Assembly (NCBI RefSeq): GCF_003696285.1
Contig: NZ_RFFL01000005.1
Coordinates: 181,736-245,735, forward strand
Direction: 5' to 3'
DNA: 64,000 bases
Source of the DNA: Stutzerimonas nitrititolerans
GTDB taxonomy: Bacteria; Pseudomonadota; Gammaproteobacteria; Pseudomonadales; Pseudomonadaceae
Position numbers and translations under genes: made by a program. Shown in pieces: positions 16,441 to 29,099 of the stretch. Every line of letters starts with the position of its first letter. Within the stretch, counting starts at the first letter, position 1. The notes beneath the pieces were generated by a model that saw only the letters and a list, made by a program, of their open reading frames with translations, made no database searches and was not told the origin of the DNA.

Positions 16441-17226
16441 TCAGCCTGCCACGCGCGCCAGGGGAAAGAGCCGTTTGAAGTTCGCGGTGGTCTGCTCGGC
16501 CAGCTCGTCGAAGCCGACACCGCGCAGCTCGGCCAGAAACTCCGCCACCTCGCGCACGTATTGTGGCAGGTTCGGCTTGCCACGATGGGGCATCGGCGCC
16601 AGGTAGGGCGAATCGGTTTCCACCAGCAGCCGGTCCGCCGGCACCCGCCGGGCCACTTCTCGCAAGGCATCGGCATTGCGGAAGGTCACGATGCCCGAAA
16701 GCGAGATATAGAAGCCCATGTCGAGCGCCGCTTTCGCCATGTCCCAGTCTTCGGTGAAGCAATGCAGCACACCGGCCTGCGGCAGGGCCGCCTCGCGCAG
16801 CAGCGCCAGGGTGTCGGCGCGGGCGGCGCGGGTATGCACGATGACCGGCTTGCCGCAGGTTTTCGCCGCATCCAGATGCAGACGGAAGGAGCGCAGTTGC
16901 AGCTCGGCCGCTTCCGGCTCGTAGTGATAGTCCAGCCCGGTTTCGCCGATCGCCACCACGCCGGGGTGTTCGAGTTCCTTCAGCAGCCAGTCGAGCGCAG
17001 GCTCGGCGCCGGGTTCGAGGTCCAGTGGATGCACGCCGACCGAGCAATCGACATCCGCGTAGCGCTCGGCCAGCGCCTTTACCGCAGCGGCATTGTCGGC
17101 ACTGACGCCAATGCAGAGAAAATGCCCGATGCCGCGCTGGCGCGCAGCCTCCAGCGCGGCATCGAGGGAGCCTTGATGAGCGGAAAGATCGAGCCGATCG
17201 AGATGACAGTGAGAATCTACCAGCAT
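16441..17226 (-). CDS. TatD family metal-dependent hydrolase
   Basis: A 261-residue amidohydrolase-fold enzyme of the TatD/YcfH group, 3'-5' exonucleases or D-aminoacyl hydrolases by family. The metal ligands are visible as DSHCHLDRLDL near the start, VAIGETGLDYHY (Glu), IVHTRAA (His), LHCFTED (His) and LLVETDSPYLAPMPHRGKPN (Asp). The start MLVDSHCHLD at 17226 is the family standard. In P. aeruginosa the homologue PA2959 lies beside pilZ, holB and tmk; here lptG follows instead, so the gene order has changed. Confidence 0.93.
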   Translation of the reverse strand: MLVDSHCHLDRLDLSAHQGSLDAALEAARQRGIGHFLCIGVSADNAAAVKALAERYADVDCSVGVHPLDLEPGAEPALDWLLKELEHPGVVAIGETGLDYHYEPEAAELQLRSFRLHLDAAKTCGKPVIVHTRAARADTLALLREAALPQAGVLHCFTEDWDMAKAALDMGFYISLSGIVTFRNADALREVARRVPADRLLVETDSPYLAPMPHRGKPNLPQYVREVAEFLAELRGVGFDELAEQTTANFKRLFPLARVAG

Positions 17227-17272
17227 TGAAAAGCAGCCACCCGGCACGCCATGACAGGGCGTGCATTGTAGG

Positions 17273-17303
17273 AAAAAGGAAACCGGGGGCCGGCAAGCCC
17301 CCG
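17273..17303 (-). terminator. Rho-independent terminator of lptFG
   Basis: A 7-bp perfect stem CGGGGGC/GCCCCCG with a six-base loop lies just after the lptG stop codon. On the minus strand it is followed by GGTTTCCTTTTT. Confidence 0.7.
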
Positions 17304-17309
17304 CACAAT

Positions 17310-18363
17310 CTAGCCTGCCCGCTTGAGCAGCCAGGCGCCCGCCAGCGCACAAAGGCCCGCCGGCACCACCACCGCCAGCAACGGCGAGAAGCCGAATACC
17401 TGGCTGGCCGGGCCGAGCAGATCCTGCAGGATGCGGAAGACGAACCCGACGATGACCCCGGTAAAGATCCGTTGTCCCAGGGTGACCGAGCGCAGCGGGC
17501 CGAAAATGAAGGAGATGGCCAGCAGCACCAGCGCCACCGTCACCACCGGCTGCAGCACCTTGGTCCAGAACGCCAGCCAGTAACGGCCATTGTTCAACCC
17601 CTGCTCCCCAAGGTAATGGATGTAGCGCCACAGGCCGGTGATGGACAGGGCGTCGGGCTCCAGCACGACGGTACTCAGCAGTTGCGGTGTCAGCTGAACA
17701 TCCCAACGCTCCTGCGGGGTCTTCAGAACTTCGGTGTGGTCGCCGCGGAAATGGGTCGTGGAAACATCGTTGAGCTGCCAGGAATCGTTCTGATAGCTGG
17801 CATGGCGGGCGAAGCTGGCGGAAAGCAGCTGGCGATTCTCACCGAACTGGTAACGCGTCACGCCGAGCAGCTTTCCGCCCGGCTGCACCGCGTTGATATG
17901 CACGAATTCCTCGCCCTGACGGTGCCACAGGCCACGCTTGCTGCTCTGCGCCTCGCCGGCGCCCTGCGCGGAGGCACGGCCGGCCTGGGCGATATCCTCG
18001 CTCCAGGGTGCCACGTATTCGCCAATCAGCACGCCGGCCAGCATCAGCACCAGCATGGGCTTCATCACTGCCATGACGATGCGTGCCAGGGATACGCCGG
18101 CAGCCCGCATGACAGTCAGCTCGCTGTTGCTGGCCAGCGTACCGAGCCCGATCAGGCAGCCGATCAACGCCGCCATGGGCAGCATTTCGTGAATCCGCGA
18201 CGGCGTGGTGAACAGCACGTAACGGGCGGCATCCACCAGGCCATAGCTGCCCTTGACGTCGCCCAGCTCGTCGATGAAGGCGAACAGCAGCGCCAGACCG
18301 ACGATGATGCCCAGCACCGACAGGATCGCCAGCAGTACATGGATGCCGATGTAGCGATCGAGC

Positions 18364-18371
<8 letters not shown>
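17310..18371 (-). CDS. lptG: LPS export ABC transporter permease LptG
   Basis: A 353-residue inner-membrane protein with six transmembrane helices and a large periplasmic beta-jellyroll between helices 3 and 4. With LptF and the ATPase LptB it extracts LPS from the inner membrane for transport to the outer membrane through LptC-A-D. The start MHKLDRYIGIHVLLAIL and the segments MLPMAALIGCLIGLGTLASNSELTVMRAAG and FIFGPLRSVTLGQRI are diagnostic. It overlaps the end of lptF by 8 bases. Confidence 0.96.
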
Positions 18372-21163
<2,792 letters not shown>

Positions 21164-21181
21164 CGTGAGCGGAACGGCTGC

Positions 21182-21601
21182 ATGACCCGCATCGAGTTCT
21201 ACGTATTGCCGGACAGCACCACGGCAGGCCGCACCCGTGCAGCCTGCCAGCTGGCTGCCAAGGGCTGGCAGCACGGCCTGCCGGTGTTCATCCGTTGTCA
21301 GGATGAAAGCCAATGCGCGGAGATGGACGATTTGCTCTGGGGCTTTCGCGCCGAGCGCTTCATTCCCCATGAGCTGTTCGACGAAGACCCGCAGGCCCCG
21401 GTCGTGATCGGACTGGAGCAGGCGCCGGCCATCGGCCAGGGCCTGCTGATCAACCTGGCACCGACGCTGTCGCCGCACACCGACGGCTTCAGCCGGGTCA
21501 TTGAGATCGTCAATCAGCAGCCGGAACTGCTGACCGTCTGCCGCGAAAACTTTCGCCTGTATCGCCAGCGCGGCTATGATCCGAAACGCGTCGAACTCTG
21601 A
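21182..21601 (+). CDS. holC: DNA polymerase III chi subunit
   Basis: A 139-residue protein linking the clamp loader (through psi) to single-strand binding protein. MTRIEFYVLPDSTTAGRTRAACQ at the N-terminus and QAPVVIGLEQAP and FRLYRQRGYDPKRVEL toward the C-terminus match Pseudomonas HolC. It lies 18 bases after pepA, so co-transcription is likely, in the conserved order pepA-holC-valS. Confidence 0.94.
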   Translation: MTRIEFYVLPDSTTAGRTRAACQLAAKGWQHGLPVFIRCQDESQCAEMDDLLWGFRAERFIPHELFDEDPQAPVVIGLEQAPAIGQGLLINLAPTLSPHTDGFSRVIEIVNQQPELLTVCRENFRLYRQRGYDPKRVEL

Positions 21602-21713
21602 GGCCTGCCGACATTCCCATCCATGAGAAGGGCCCAGACGATACATCGACTCGAGCCCAGCCGAAGGAGCGCCCATCGATCGCCAGGATGCGCCACCGCC
21701 CGGAACCACTGTA

Positions 21714-22070
21714 ATGACGCAAACACCACCGCGAAAACCCGCGCAACTGCTCGACGACCTGGAGTCGATCCGCGCCCTGCTCGGTGACGAGCAGGACTCG
21801 CTGAACGAAACACTGGACCCCGACAGCATCCCGCTGCTCTCGGAAGTCGTCGAATCCGCCCCGGACGAACCCCTCGAAGAGCCGCGCGAACCGGCCGTGC
21901 GCACGGCCTTCCGCACCCTTGCCGAACGCCACCTCGATCACGAGCTGCGAACCGCGGCGCAGCTGATCCTGCAGGAAGTGATCGACGATTTCGTGCCGCA
22001 GATCGAGGCCGAACTCAGGCGCCGCCTGGAAGACCGTGCCGAACGCCTGATCCGCGCGCCCCGCCGCTAG
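21714..22070 (+). CDS. Conserved hypothetical protein between holC and valS
   Basis: A 118-residue, acidic, low-complexity protein (many Glu, Asp, Pro and Arg) with no signal or membrane segment. The first half is Glu/Asp/Pro-rich and probably disordered; the second half (FRTLAERHLDHELRTAAQLIL, then VIDDFVPQIEAELRRRLEDRA) is helical. Homologues occur at this position in other Pseudomonas genomes. It may be a DNA-replication accessory by context only; no domain supports that. Confidence 0.75.
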   Translation: MTQTPPRKPAQLLDDLESIRALLGDEQDSLNETLDPDSIPLLSEVVESAPDEPLEEPREPAVRTAFRTLAERHLDHELRTAAQLILQEVIDDFVPQIEAELRRRLEDRAERLIRAPRR

Positions 22071-22258
22071 CCGCATTCCCCCCGAGGTTCGCCGCGGGCG
22101 AGCCCCGCCAGCAAGCCGGCTCCAGCTGCGAGCCGCGTTGCAGGAACCACTCTGCGACGCATCGGACAAACCAATAAGCGATGGCGATGCCGCCGCTCCG
22201 GTACTTTGCCTTTATACTCTGCGGTTTTTCCGACCAGCCGTTCTAAGGGTCCCGCCGA

Positions 22259-25093
22259 ATGGACAAGACCTACCAGCCCCACGCCATCGAGACTTCCTGG
22301 TACCAGACCTGGGAATCGAACAACTATTTCGCGCCCCAGGGTTCGGGCGAGCCCTACACCATCATGATCCCGCCGCCGAACGTCACCGGCAGCCTGCACA
22401 TGGGCCATGGCTTCAACAACGCCATCATGGACGCGCTGATCCGCTTCCGCCGCATGCAGGGCCGCAACACGCTGTGGCAGCCGGGCACCGACCATGCGGG
22501 CATCGCCACGCAGATGGTGGTCGAGCGCCAGCTGGGCGCGCAGGGCGTCAGCCGCCACGACCTGGGCCGCGCGAAGTTTCTCGAAAAGGTCTGGGAATGG
22601 AAGCATGAATCCGGCGGCAACATCACCCGCCAGATTCGCCGCCTGGGGTCCTCCGTGGACTGGTCGCGCGAGCGCTTCACCATGGACGAAGGCCTGTCCG
22701 AAGCGGTCAAGGAAGCCTTTGTGCGCCTGCACGAGGATGGCCTGATTTACCGCGGCAAGCGCCTGGTCAACTGGGACACCAAGCTGCATACCGCCATTTC
22801 CGATCTGGAAGTGGAAAACCACGACGAGAAGGGCCACCTCTGGCATCTGCGCTACCCGCTGGCTGACGGCGCGCGCACCGCCGATGGCAAGGATTACCTG
22901 GTGGTCGCCACCACGCGCCCGGAAACCGTGCTCGGCGATGCCGCCGTCGCGGTCCATCCCGAGGACGAACGCTACAAGAGCCTGATCGGCCGCCACATCA
23001 TGCTGCCGCTGGTCAACCGCCTGATCCCCATCGTCGCCGACGACTACGTCGACCTGGAATTCGGCACCGGCTGCGTGAAGATCACCCCGGCCCACGACTT
23101 CAACGACTATGAAGTCGGCAAGCGCCACAAGCTGCCGCTGATCAACATCTTCGACCAGAACGCCGCGATCCTGGCTCGCGCCCAGGTGTTCAATCTCGAC
23201 GGCACGCCGAATGACAAGGTCGATGCTTCCCTGCCCGACGGCTACGCGCACATGGATCGCTTCGCTGCGCGCAAGGCCATCGTCGCCGAGTTCGAAGCCA
23301 TGAGCCTGCTGGAGAAGATCGACGACCACGCGCTGAAAGTCCCGCGCGGCGACCGCTCCGGCACCGTGATCGAACCCTGGTTGACCGACCAGTGGTACGT
23401 CTCCACCAAGCCGCTGGCGGAAAAAGCCATCGCTGCCGTCGAAAGCGGCGAGATCCAGTTCGTGCCCAAGCAGTACGAGAACATGTACTTCAGCTGGATG
23501 CGCGACATCCAGGACTGGTGCATCAGCCGCCAGCTGTGGTGGGGCCACCGCATCCCGGCCTGGTACGACGAAGCCGGCCACGTCTACGTCGGTCGCGACG
23601 AAATGGAAGTCCGCCGCAAGTACAACCTCGGCAATGAAGTGGAACTGCGCCAGGACGAGGACGTGCTGGACACCTGGTTCAGCTCCGGCCTGTGGACCTT
23701 CTCCACCCTCGGCTGGCCCGAGCAGACCGATTTCCTCGAGACCTTCCACCCCACCGACGTACTGGTCACCGGCTTCGACATCATCTTCTTCTGGGTCGCC
23801 CGGATGATCATGCTGTCGACCCACCTGACCGGGCAGATTCCGTTCAAGACCGTCTACGTGCACGGCCTGGTGCGCGACGGCCAGGGCCAGAAGATGTCCA
23901 AGTCCAAGGGCAACGTGCTCGACCCGCTGGACATCGTCGACGGCATCACGCTGGACCAACTGCTGGAGAAACGCACCAGCGGCATGATGCAGCCCAAGCT
24001 GGCCGAGAAGATCGCCAAGCAGACCCGCGCCGAATTCCCCGAGGGCATCGCCAGCTACGGCACCGACGCGTTGCGCTTCACCTTCTGCTCCCTCGCGTCG
24101 ACGGGCCGCGATATCAAGTTCGACATGGGCCGCGTCGAGGGCTACCGCAACTTCTGCAACAAGCTGTGGAACGCCGCCAACTTCGTCTTCGAGAACACCG
24201 AGGGCAAGGACACGGGAATCAATGATGAGCCGGTCGAATTGTCCTCCGTGGACCGCTGGATCATCTCCGCGCTGCAACGCACCGAAGCCGAAGTGACCCG
24301 CCAGCTGGAAAACTTCCGCTTCGACCTGGCCGCACAAGCGCTGTACGAGTTCGTCTGGGACGAGTACTGCGCCTGGTACCTGGAACTGGTCAAGCCGCTG
24401 CTGTGGGACGAAAGCGCCTCTGCCGAACGCCAGCGCGGCACCCGCCGCACCCTGGTGCGCGTACTGGAGACCGCGCTGCGTCTGGCTCACCCGTTCATGC
24501 CCTTCATCACCGAAGAGATCTGGCAGCGCGTCGCGCCGCTGGCGGGCAAGTCCGGTCCGACCTTGATGCTGCAACCCTGGCCGGAGTACAACCCCGAGCG
24601 CCTCGATGAGGCCGCCGAAGGCGATATCGAGTGGGTCAAGGCGTTCATGCTGGGGGTTCGCCAGATCCGTGGCGAGATGAACATCTCCATGGCCAAGCGC
24701 ATCGACGTGCTGCTCGGCAATGCCACGGCATCCGACCAGCGCCGCCTCGCCGAGAACGAGCCGCTACTGCGCAAGCTCGCCAAGTTGGAAAGCGTGCGTG
24801 TTCTGGCAGCCGGCGAAGAGGCCCCGCTGTGCGCCACGGCGCTGGTGGGTGACCTGCAGGTGCTGGTGCCCATGGCCGGGCTGATCGACAAGGACGCCGA
24901 ACTGGCGCGCCTGGACAAGGAGATCGGCCGTCTCGACGGCGAGGTCAAGCGCGTTGGCGGCAAGCTGGCCAACGCCGGCTTCGTCGACAAGGCGCCCGCC
25001 GAGGTGATCGACAAGGAGCGCGCGAAACTGGCCGAGGCCGAGCAGGCGAAAGCCAACCTGCTGGCGCAGCGCGAGCGTATCGCCAGTCTCTGA
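22259..25093 (+). CDS. valS: Valine-tRNA ligase
   Basis: A 944-residue class Ia aminoacyl-tRNA synthetase that charges tRNA-Val and edits misactivated threonine. The HIGH-type motif is [12 protein letters not shown], the KMSKS motif is intact ([15 protein letters not shown]), and the connective editing domain is present ([19 protein letters not shown]). The C-terminal coiled coil ([21 protein letters not shown]) is complete. The length matches Pseudomonas ValS. Confidence 0.98.
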   Translation: MDKTYQPHAIETSWYQTWESNNYFAPQGSGEPYTIMIPPPNVTGSLHMGHGFNNAIMDALIRFRRMQGRNTLWQPGTDHAGIATQMVVERQLGAQGVSRHDLGRAKFLEKVWEWKHESGGNITRQIRRLGSSVDWSRERFTMDEGLSEAVKEAFVRLHEDGLIYRGKRLVNWDTKLHTAISDLEVENHDEKGHLWHLRYPLADGARTADGKDYLVVATTRPETVLGDAAVAVHPEDERYKSLIGRHIMLPLVNRLIPIVADDYVDLEFGTGCVKITPAHDFNDYEVGKRHKLPLINIFDQNAAILARAQVFNLDGTPNDKVDASLPDGYAHMDRFAARKAIVAEFEAMSLLEKIDDHALKVPRGDRSGTVIEPWLTDQWYVSTKPLAEKAIAAVESGEIQFVPKQYENMYFSWMRDIQDWCISRQLWWGHRIPAWYDEAGHVYVGRDEMEVRRKYNLGNEVELRQDEDVLDTWFSSGLWTFSTLGWPEQTDFLETFHPTDVLVTGFDIIFFWVARMIMLSTHLTGQIPFKTVYVHGLVRDGQGQKMSKSKGNVLDPLDIVDGITLDQLLEKRTSGMMQPKLAEKIAKQTRAEFPEGIASYGTDALRFTFCSLASTGRDIKFDMGRVEGYRNFCNKLWNAANFVFENTEGKDTGINDEPVELSSVDRWIISALQRTEAEVTRQLENFRFDLAAQALYEFVWDEYCAWYLELVKPLLWDESASAERQRGTRRTLVRVLETALRLAHPFMPFITEEIWQRVAPLAGKSGPTLMLQPWPEYNPERLDEAAEGDIEWVKAFMLGVRQIRGEMNISMAKRIDVLLGNATASDQRRLAENEPLLRKLAKLESVRVLAAGEEAPLCATALVGDLQVLVPMAGLIDKDAELARLDKEIGRLDGEVKRVGGKLANAGFVDKAPAEVIDKERAKLAEAEQAKANLLAQRERIASL

Positions 25094-25101
25094 GCGAACG
25101 C

Positions 25102-25124
25102 AGGCCGGCGCACCACGCCGGCCT
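25102..25124 (+). terminator. Hairpin after valS
   Basis: A 9-bp perfect stem AGGCCGGCG/CGCCGGCCT starts 8 bases past the stop codon. No T-run follows, so it may act as an RNA-stabilising or weak termination structure. Confidence 0.5.
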
Positions 25125-25433
25125 TCGCCCAACCTCTTGATTCATGACAAGTTCATGCGGCTCATGCCGATTCAATATGCCGCACATGGAAGATCAGCAC
25201 ATCGACAAGGCAGACCACAGAATACCCACGTGATCGGCTCGACATCCTGAAACAAGCACGGCAGCGGAACAGGTCCGCGGGGCCTGCGCATGCGCAAACG
25301 CCCCACGGCATCTTCGCGTCGACTTGCTCCGCATTGCCCGATCTTCGCCTGCATTCAGCTGACCGCCCAGCACTGAGATCACCGGACAGATTCCGCTGAC
25401 TCGACCCGGTTCAACAAGAAATGGAGCATTCCG
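25125..25433. other. Intergenic stretch upstream of nhaD
   Basis: I see no gene, repeat or RNA in these 309 bases. It should hold the nhaD promoter, but no convincing -35/-10 pair can be picked by eye. Confidence 0.5.
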
Positions 25434-26816
25434 ATGTATGTCCTCATGGCTGTCGTATTTGTCATAGGCTATCTGTGCATAGCCTTCGAACACCCGTTGA
25501 AGATCGACAAGGCGGCCGCCGCGATCCTCACCGCAGTGCTCACCTGGACCGTACTGGTGTTGGGCGCCGATACCATCCTGCCGCTGTTGCAGCCGGGCAG
25601 CCATGATCCAGGCGACTCCTCGGCGGTGGTGATCGAGTCGCTGCGCCATCACCTGGGTGAAATCGCCGAAATCCTGTTCTTCCTCCTCGGCGCCATGACC
25701 ATCGTCGAGCTGATCGACTCCCACGAGGGCTTCAAGGTCATCACCGATCGCATCCAGACACGCAAGCGCGTGCACCTGTTGTGGATCATCGGCCTGCTGA
25801 CTTTCTTCCTGTCCGCGGCGCTGGACAACCTGACCACCACCATCGTCATGGTGTCCTTGCTGCGCAAGCTGATCCGTGGCCGCCCCGAGCGCTGGCTCTA
25901 CGTCGGCATCGTGGTGATCGCCGCCAACGCCGGTGGCGCCTGGTCGCCGATTGGCGACGTGACCACCACCATGCTCTGGATCGGCGGCCAGATCACCGCC
26001 TCCGGCATCATTACCGGCCTGTTCCTGCCGAGCCTGGTGTGCCTGCTGGTACCGCTGATCATCCTCAGCTTCCGCCTGCATGGCGAGGCACCGCGGCCAC
26101 GCGCCCGTGCCCACCTGGCCGAGAAGATTCCTCCTACCACCACACTATTCGAACGTAACCTGGTGCTGACACTTGGTCTCGGCGCCTTGCTGTTCGTCCC
26201 GATCTTCAAGACCGTGACGCACCTGCCACCCTACATGGGCATCCTGTTCGGCCTGGGCGTGCTCTGGGTCACCACCGAGTTCATCCACCGCAACAAACAC
26301 GCCGATCACAAGCACCCGCTCTCGGTAGTCGGCGTACTGCGCAAGGTCGACACGCCCAGCGTACTGTTCTTCCTCGGCATCCTGCTGGCGGTCGCGGCAC
26401 TGGCTACCGCCGGCCACCTGACCCAGGTCGCCACCGCGCTGCGTGAGTCCTTCGGCCATATCTATGCGATCAATTACGCAATCGGCCTGCTCTCGGCGAT
26501 CGTCGACAACGTACCGCTGGTGGCCGGCGCGATGAAGATGTATCCGCTGGTCAGCGACAAGATGCTCGCCGCAGCCGCCGTGGACGAAACCGGCTGGCTG
26601 TCGCAGTTCGTGATCGACGGCAACTTCTGGGAAATGCTGGCCTACTGCGCCGGCACCGGCGGCAGCACGCTGATCATCGGCTCCGCTGCCGGCGTAGCCG
26701 CCATGGGCATGGAGAAAATCAGCTTCACCTGGTACGTCAGACGCGTCAGCCTGCTGGCCTTCCTCGGTTACACTGGCGGCGTAGTGACCTACATCGGCAT
26801 GCTCGCCCTGCGTTGA
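25434..26816 (+). CDS. nhaD: Sodium:proton antiporter NhaD
   Basis: A 460-residue inner-membrane antiporter of the ion transporter superfamily that exchanges cytoplasmic sodium or lithium for protons, giving salt and alkali tolerance. About 12 hydrophobic helices are visible. Diagnostic segments are AILFFLLGAMTIVELIDSH, LTFFLSAALDNLTTTIVMV, AANAGGAWSPIGDVTTTMLW and LLSAIVDNVPLVAGAMKMY; the paired D-N-x-P/T motifs bind the cation. It is followed by a small winged-helix gene and an SLC13-type permease on the same strand. Confidence 0.93.
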   Translation: MYVLMAVVFVIGYLCIAFEHPLKIDKAAAAILTAVLTWTVLVLGADTILPLLQPGSHDPGDSSAVVIESLRHHLGEIAEILFFLLGAMTIVELIDSHEGFKVITDRIQTRKRVHLLWIIGLLTFFLSAALDNLTTTIVMVSLLRKLIRGRPERWLYVGIVVIAANAGGAWSPIGDVTTTMLWIGGQITASGIITGLFLPSLVCLLVPLIILSFRLHGEAPRPRARAHLAEKIPPTTTLFERNLVLTLGLGALLFVPIFKTVTHLPPYMGILFGLGVLWVTTEFIHRNKHADHKHPLSVVGVLRKVDTPSVLFFLGILLAVAALATAGHLTQVATALRESFGHIYAINYAIGLLSAIVDNVPLVAGAMKMYPLVSDKMLAAAAVDETGWLSQFVIDGNFWEMLAYCAGTGGSTLIIGSAAGVAAMGMEKISFTWYVRRVSLLAFLGYTGGVVTYIGMLALR

Positions 26817-26869
26817 AACGGCTCCGGGGCCGGGGCAGGCGCACCTGACCCGGCTCGAGGACCGGAACA

Positions 26870-27166
26870 ATGACCATCAGCAAGACCAAAAGCAGTTTCT
26901 ATCGGCGGCTCTACGTCGCCTGGCTGATCGATAGCGGCACGGCCAGCAGCGTCCCCGCGCTGATGGCCACGACCGGCATGCCGCGCCGCACCGCGCAGGA
27001 CACCCTGGCTGCACTCGGCGACCTGGACATCGATTGCCGCTTCGTCCAGGACGACGGCGAGCGCCACAACGCCGGCCACTATCGCATCCACGACTGGGGC
27101 GCCATCGATCCCCGCTGGATCGAACGCAACCTGCCCCGACTCAAGTCCGTTCTCGACTATCCCTGA
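26870..27166 (+). CDS. Winged helix-turn-helix domain protein (HTH_43-like)
   Basis: A 98-residue protein. SSFYRRLYVAWLIDSGTASSVPALM followed by TGMPRRTAQDTLAALGDLDIDC is a winged HTH of the HTH_43 type. The remainder (HYRIHDWGAIDPRWIERNL) matches the same family in gamma-proteobacteria. The start follows the GAACA region 53 bases after nhaD, and the SLC13 gene begins 14 bases later. It could regulate the adjacent transporters, but no binding site is identified. Confidence 0.82.
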   Translation: MTISKTKSSFYRRLYVAWLIDSGTASSVPALMATTGMPRRTAQDTLAALGDLDIDCRFVQDDGERHNAGHYRIHDWGAIDPRWIERNLPRLKSVLDYP

Positions 27167-27180
27167 CGTCACATCCCTCC

Positions 27181-29010
27181 ATGAATGTCGATCTGCTGCT
27201 GGTTCTTTTCCTGCTCGCGAGTTGCGTTGGCCTGTTCGTGATCAACAAGCCACGCATGGACGTGGTCGCACTGCTGGCCATGGTCGCCCTGCCGCTCAGT
27301 GGCGTCATCGGCGTCAACGAAGCGCTGGCCGGTTTCAGCGACCCCAGCGTGGTGCTGATCGCCGCACTGTTCGTGATCGGCAACGGCCTGGTGCGCACCG
27401 GCATCGCCTATCGGCTGGGGGACTGGCTGATGCGCTCGGCAGGCAGCAGCGAAACTCGCCTGCTGGTCCTGCTGATGCTGGCCGTGGCGGGCCTGGGCTC
27501 GGTGATGAGCTCCACTGGCGTGGTGGCGATCTTCATTCCCGTGGTGCTGAGCATCGCCGCGCGCATGAAGGTTTCGCCGCGGCGGCTGATGATGCCGCTG
27601 GCGTTCGCCGGACTGATCAGCGGCATGCTCACCCTGGTCGCCACCCCACCGAACATGGTCGTGCACAGCGAACTGCGGCGCGCCGGCCTGGACGGCTTCG
27701 CCTTTTTCAGCTTCGCCCCGATCGGCCTGGCGATCCTCGTGCTGGGCATCGGCTACATGCTGCTGGCCCGCCGTTGGCTGGGCGGCGATACCGTGCAGGA
27801 AGTGGCCGTCGAGCAACGCGACACGCTGGACATCCTTGCCCAGCGCTATCGCCTGCCCGAACGCGAACGTCGCCTGCGGGTACTGCCCGGTTCGGTACTG
27901 GCCAACCAGGCGCTGGACGAGCTGAAGCTGCGCAGCCAGTACGGCATCAACGTGATCGCCATCGAGCGCCAGTACAAGTTCCGCAAGCAGCTGCTGATCG
28001 CCACCGGCAATACCGAGCTGTTCGTCGGTGACGTGCTGCTGGTGGACCTGGCCAGCCCGGCGATCGGCCTGCTGGGCGCCTATGAGGAGCTGGGCGTCGA
28101 GTCGCTGCAGCTGAGCGACTCCTACTACGGCGACTATTCGCGCGAGCTGGGCCTGGCCGAAGTGGCGTTGCCGCCGGACTCGCGCCTGCCTGGCAAGACC
28201 ATCCAGGAGCTGGGCTTTCGCAGCACTTACAAGCTCAACGTGGTGGGTGTGCGCCGCAACCATCAGGCGCTGCAGGGGCTGCTGGTGGACGAGAAGCTGA
28301 AGCCTGCCGACACCTTGCTGGTGGCCGGCAGCTGGAAGCATATTCACCGGCTGCAGGGGTTGAGTCGCGATTTCCTGGTGCTCAGCCTGCCCGCCGAGAT
28401 CGATGACGTCGCGCCGGCGGCCAACCAGGCACCTTTTGCGCTGCTGGGCCTGGCGGTGATGGTTGGCCTGATGGTCAGTGGGCTGGTGCCGAACGTACTG
28501 GCCGCGCTGATCGGCTGTCTGGTGATGGGCCTGTTCCGCTGCGTCGACATGGACAGTGCCTACAAGGCCATCCACTGGCAAAGCCTGGTATTGATCGTCG
28601 GCATGCTGCCCTTCGCTCTCGCGCTGGAGAAAACCGGCGGCATCGCGCTGGCGGTCTCCGGGCTGATCGGCCTGTTCGGCGACGCCGGGCCGCATGCGCT
28701 GCTGGCATGCCTGTTCCTGCTCACCGCGGTGATCGGCCTGTTCATCTCCAATACCGCCACCGCGGTGCTGATGGCACCGGTGGCGATATCCACCGCCACC
28801 CAGCTGGGCGCCTCGCCGTACCCCTTCGCGATGATCGTCGCACTGGCGGCATCGGCGGCGTTCATGACACCCATTTCATCACCGGTGAACACCCTGGTGC
28901 TGGGGCCGGGACAATACCGTTTCGCGGATTTCGTCCGCGTCGGCGTCCCTTTCACACTGCTGGTGATGCTGGTTTCGGTCCTTCTGGTGCCGTGGCTGTT
29001 CCCGTTGTAG
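27181..29010 (+). CDS. SLC13-family permease with two TrkA-C (RCK_C) domains
   Basis: A 609-residue inner-membrane permease of the divalent anion/sodium symporter (DASS/ArsB-like) group. The N-terminal membrane half includes FSDPSVVLIAALFVIGNGLVRTG and SSTGVVAIFIPVV, then a cytosolic segment (about 200-400) with two RCK_C-type repeats (PGSVLANQALDELKLRSQYG; LPGKTIQELGFRSTYKLNV). The second membrane half has SNTATAVLMAPVAI and TPISSPVNTLVLGPG. The substrate (sulfate, dicarboxylate or other) is unresolved. The ATG at 27181 is preferred because the earlier frame from 27034 overlaps the HTH gene. Confidence 0.88.
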   Translation: MNVDLLLVLFLLASCVGLFVINKPRMDVVALLAMVALPLSGVIGVNEALAGFSDPSVVLIAALFVIGNGLVRTGIAYRLGDWLMRSAGSSETRLLVLLMLAVAGLGSVMSSTGVVAIFIPVVLSIAARMKVSPRRLMMPLAFAGLISGMLTLVATPPNMVVHSELRRAGLDGFAFFSFAPIGLAILVLGIGYMLLARRWLGGDTVQEVAVEQRDTLDILAQRYRLPERERRLRVLPGSVLANQALDELKLRSQYGINVIAIERQYKFRKQLLIATGNTELFVGDVLLVDLASPAIGLLGAYEELGVESLQLSDSYYGDYSRELGLAEVALPPDSRLPGKTIQELGFRSTYKLNVVGVRRNHQALQGLLVDEKLKPADTLLVAGSWKHIHRLQGLSRDFLVLSLPAEIDDVAPAANQAPFALLGLAVMVGLMVSGLVPNVLAALIGCLVMGLFRCVDMDSAYKAIHWQSLVLIVGMLPFALALEKTGGIALAVSGLIGLFGDAGPHALLACLFLLTAVIGLFISNTATAVLMAPVAISTATQLGASPYPFAMIVALAASAAFMTPISSPVNTLVLGPGQYRFADFVRVGVPFTLLVMLVSVLLVPWLFPL

Positions 29011-29099
29011 CGTGCCCGGAACGCCCGTCATTCATTAGTGGCATATCGCTTCACCGCAGCCGGCGCTAAGATCGCCGCTTTTCCAGGCAAGCACCTACC

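Noticed and set aside
22067..24574. 835-codon minus-strand frame
   Set aside because: Antisense to valS; its composition is a shadow of the coding strand.
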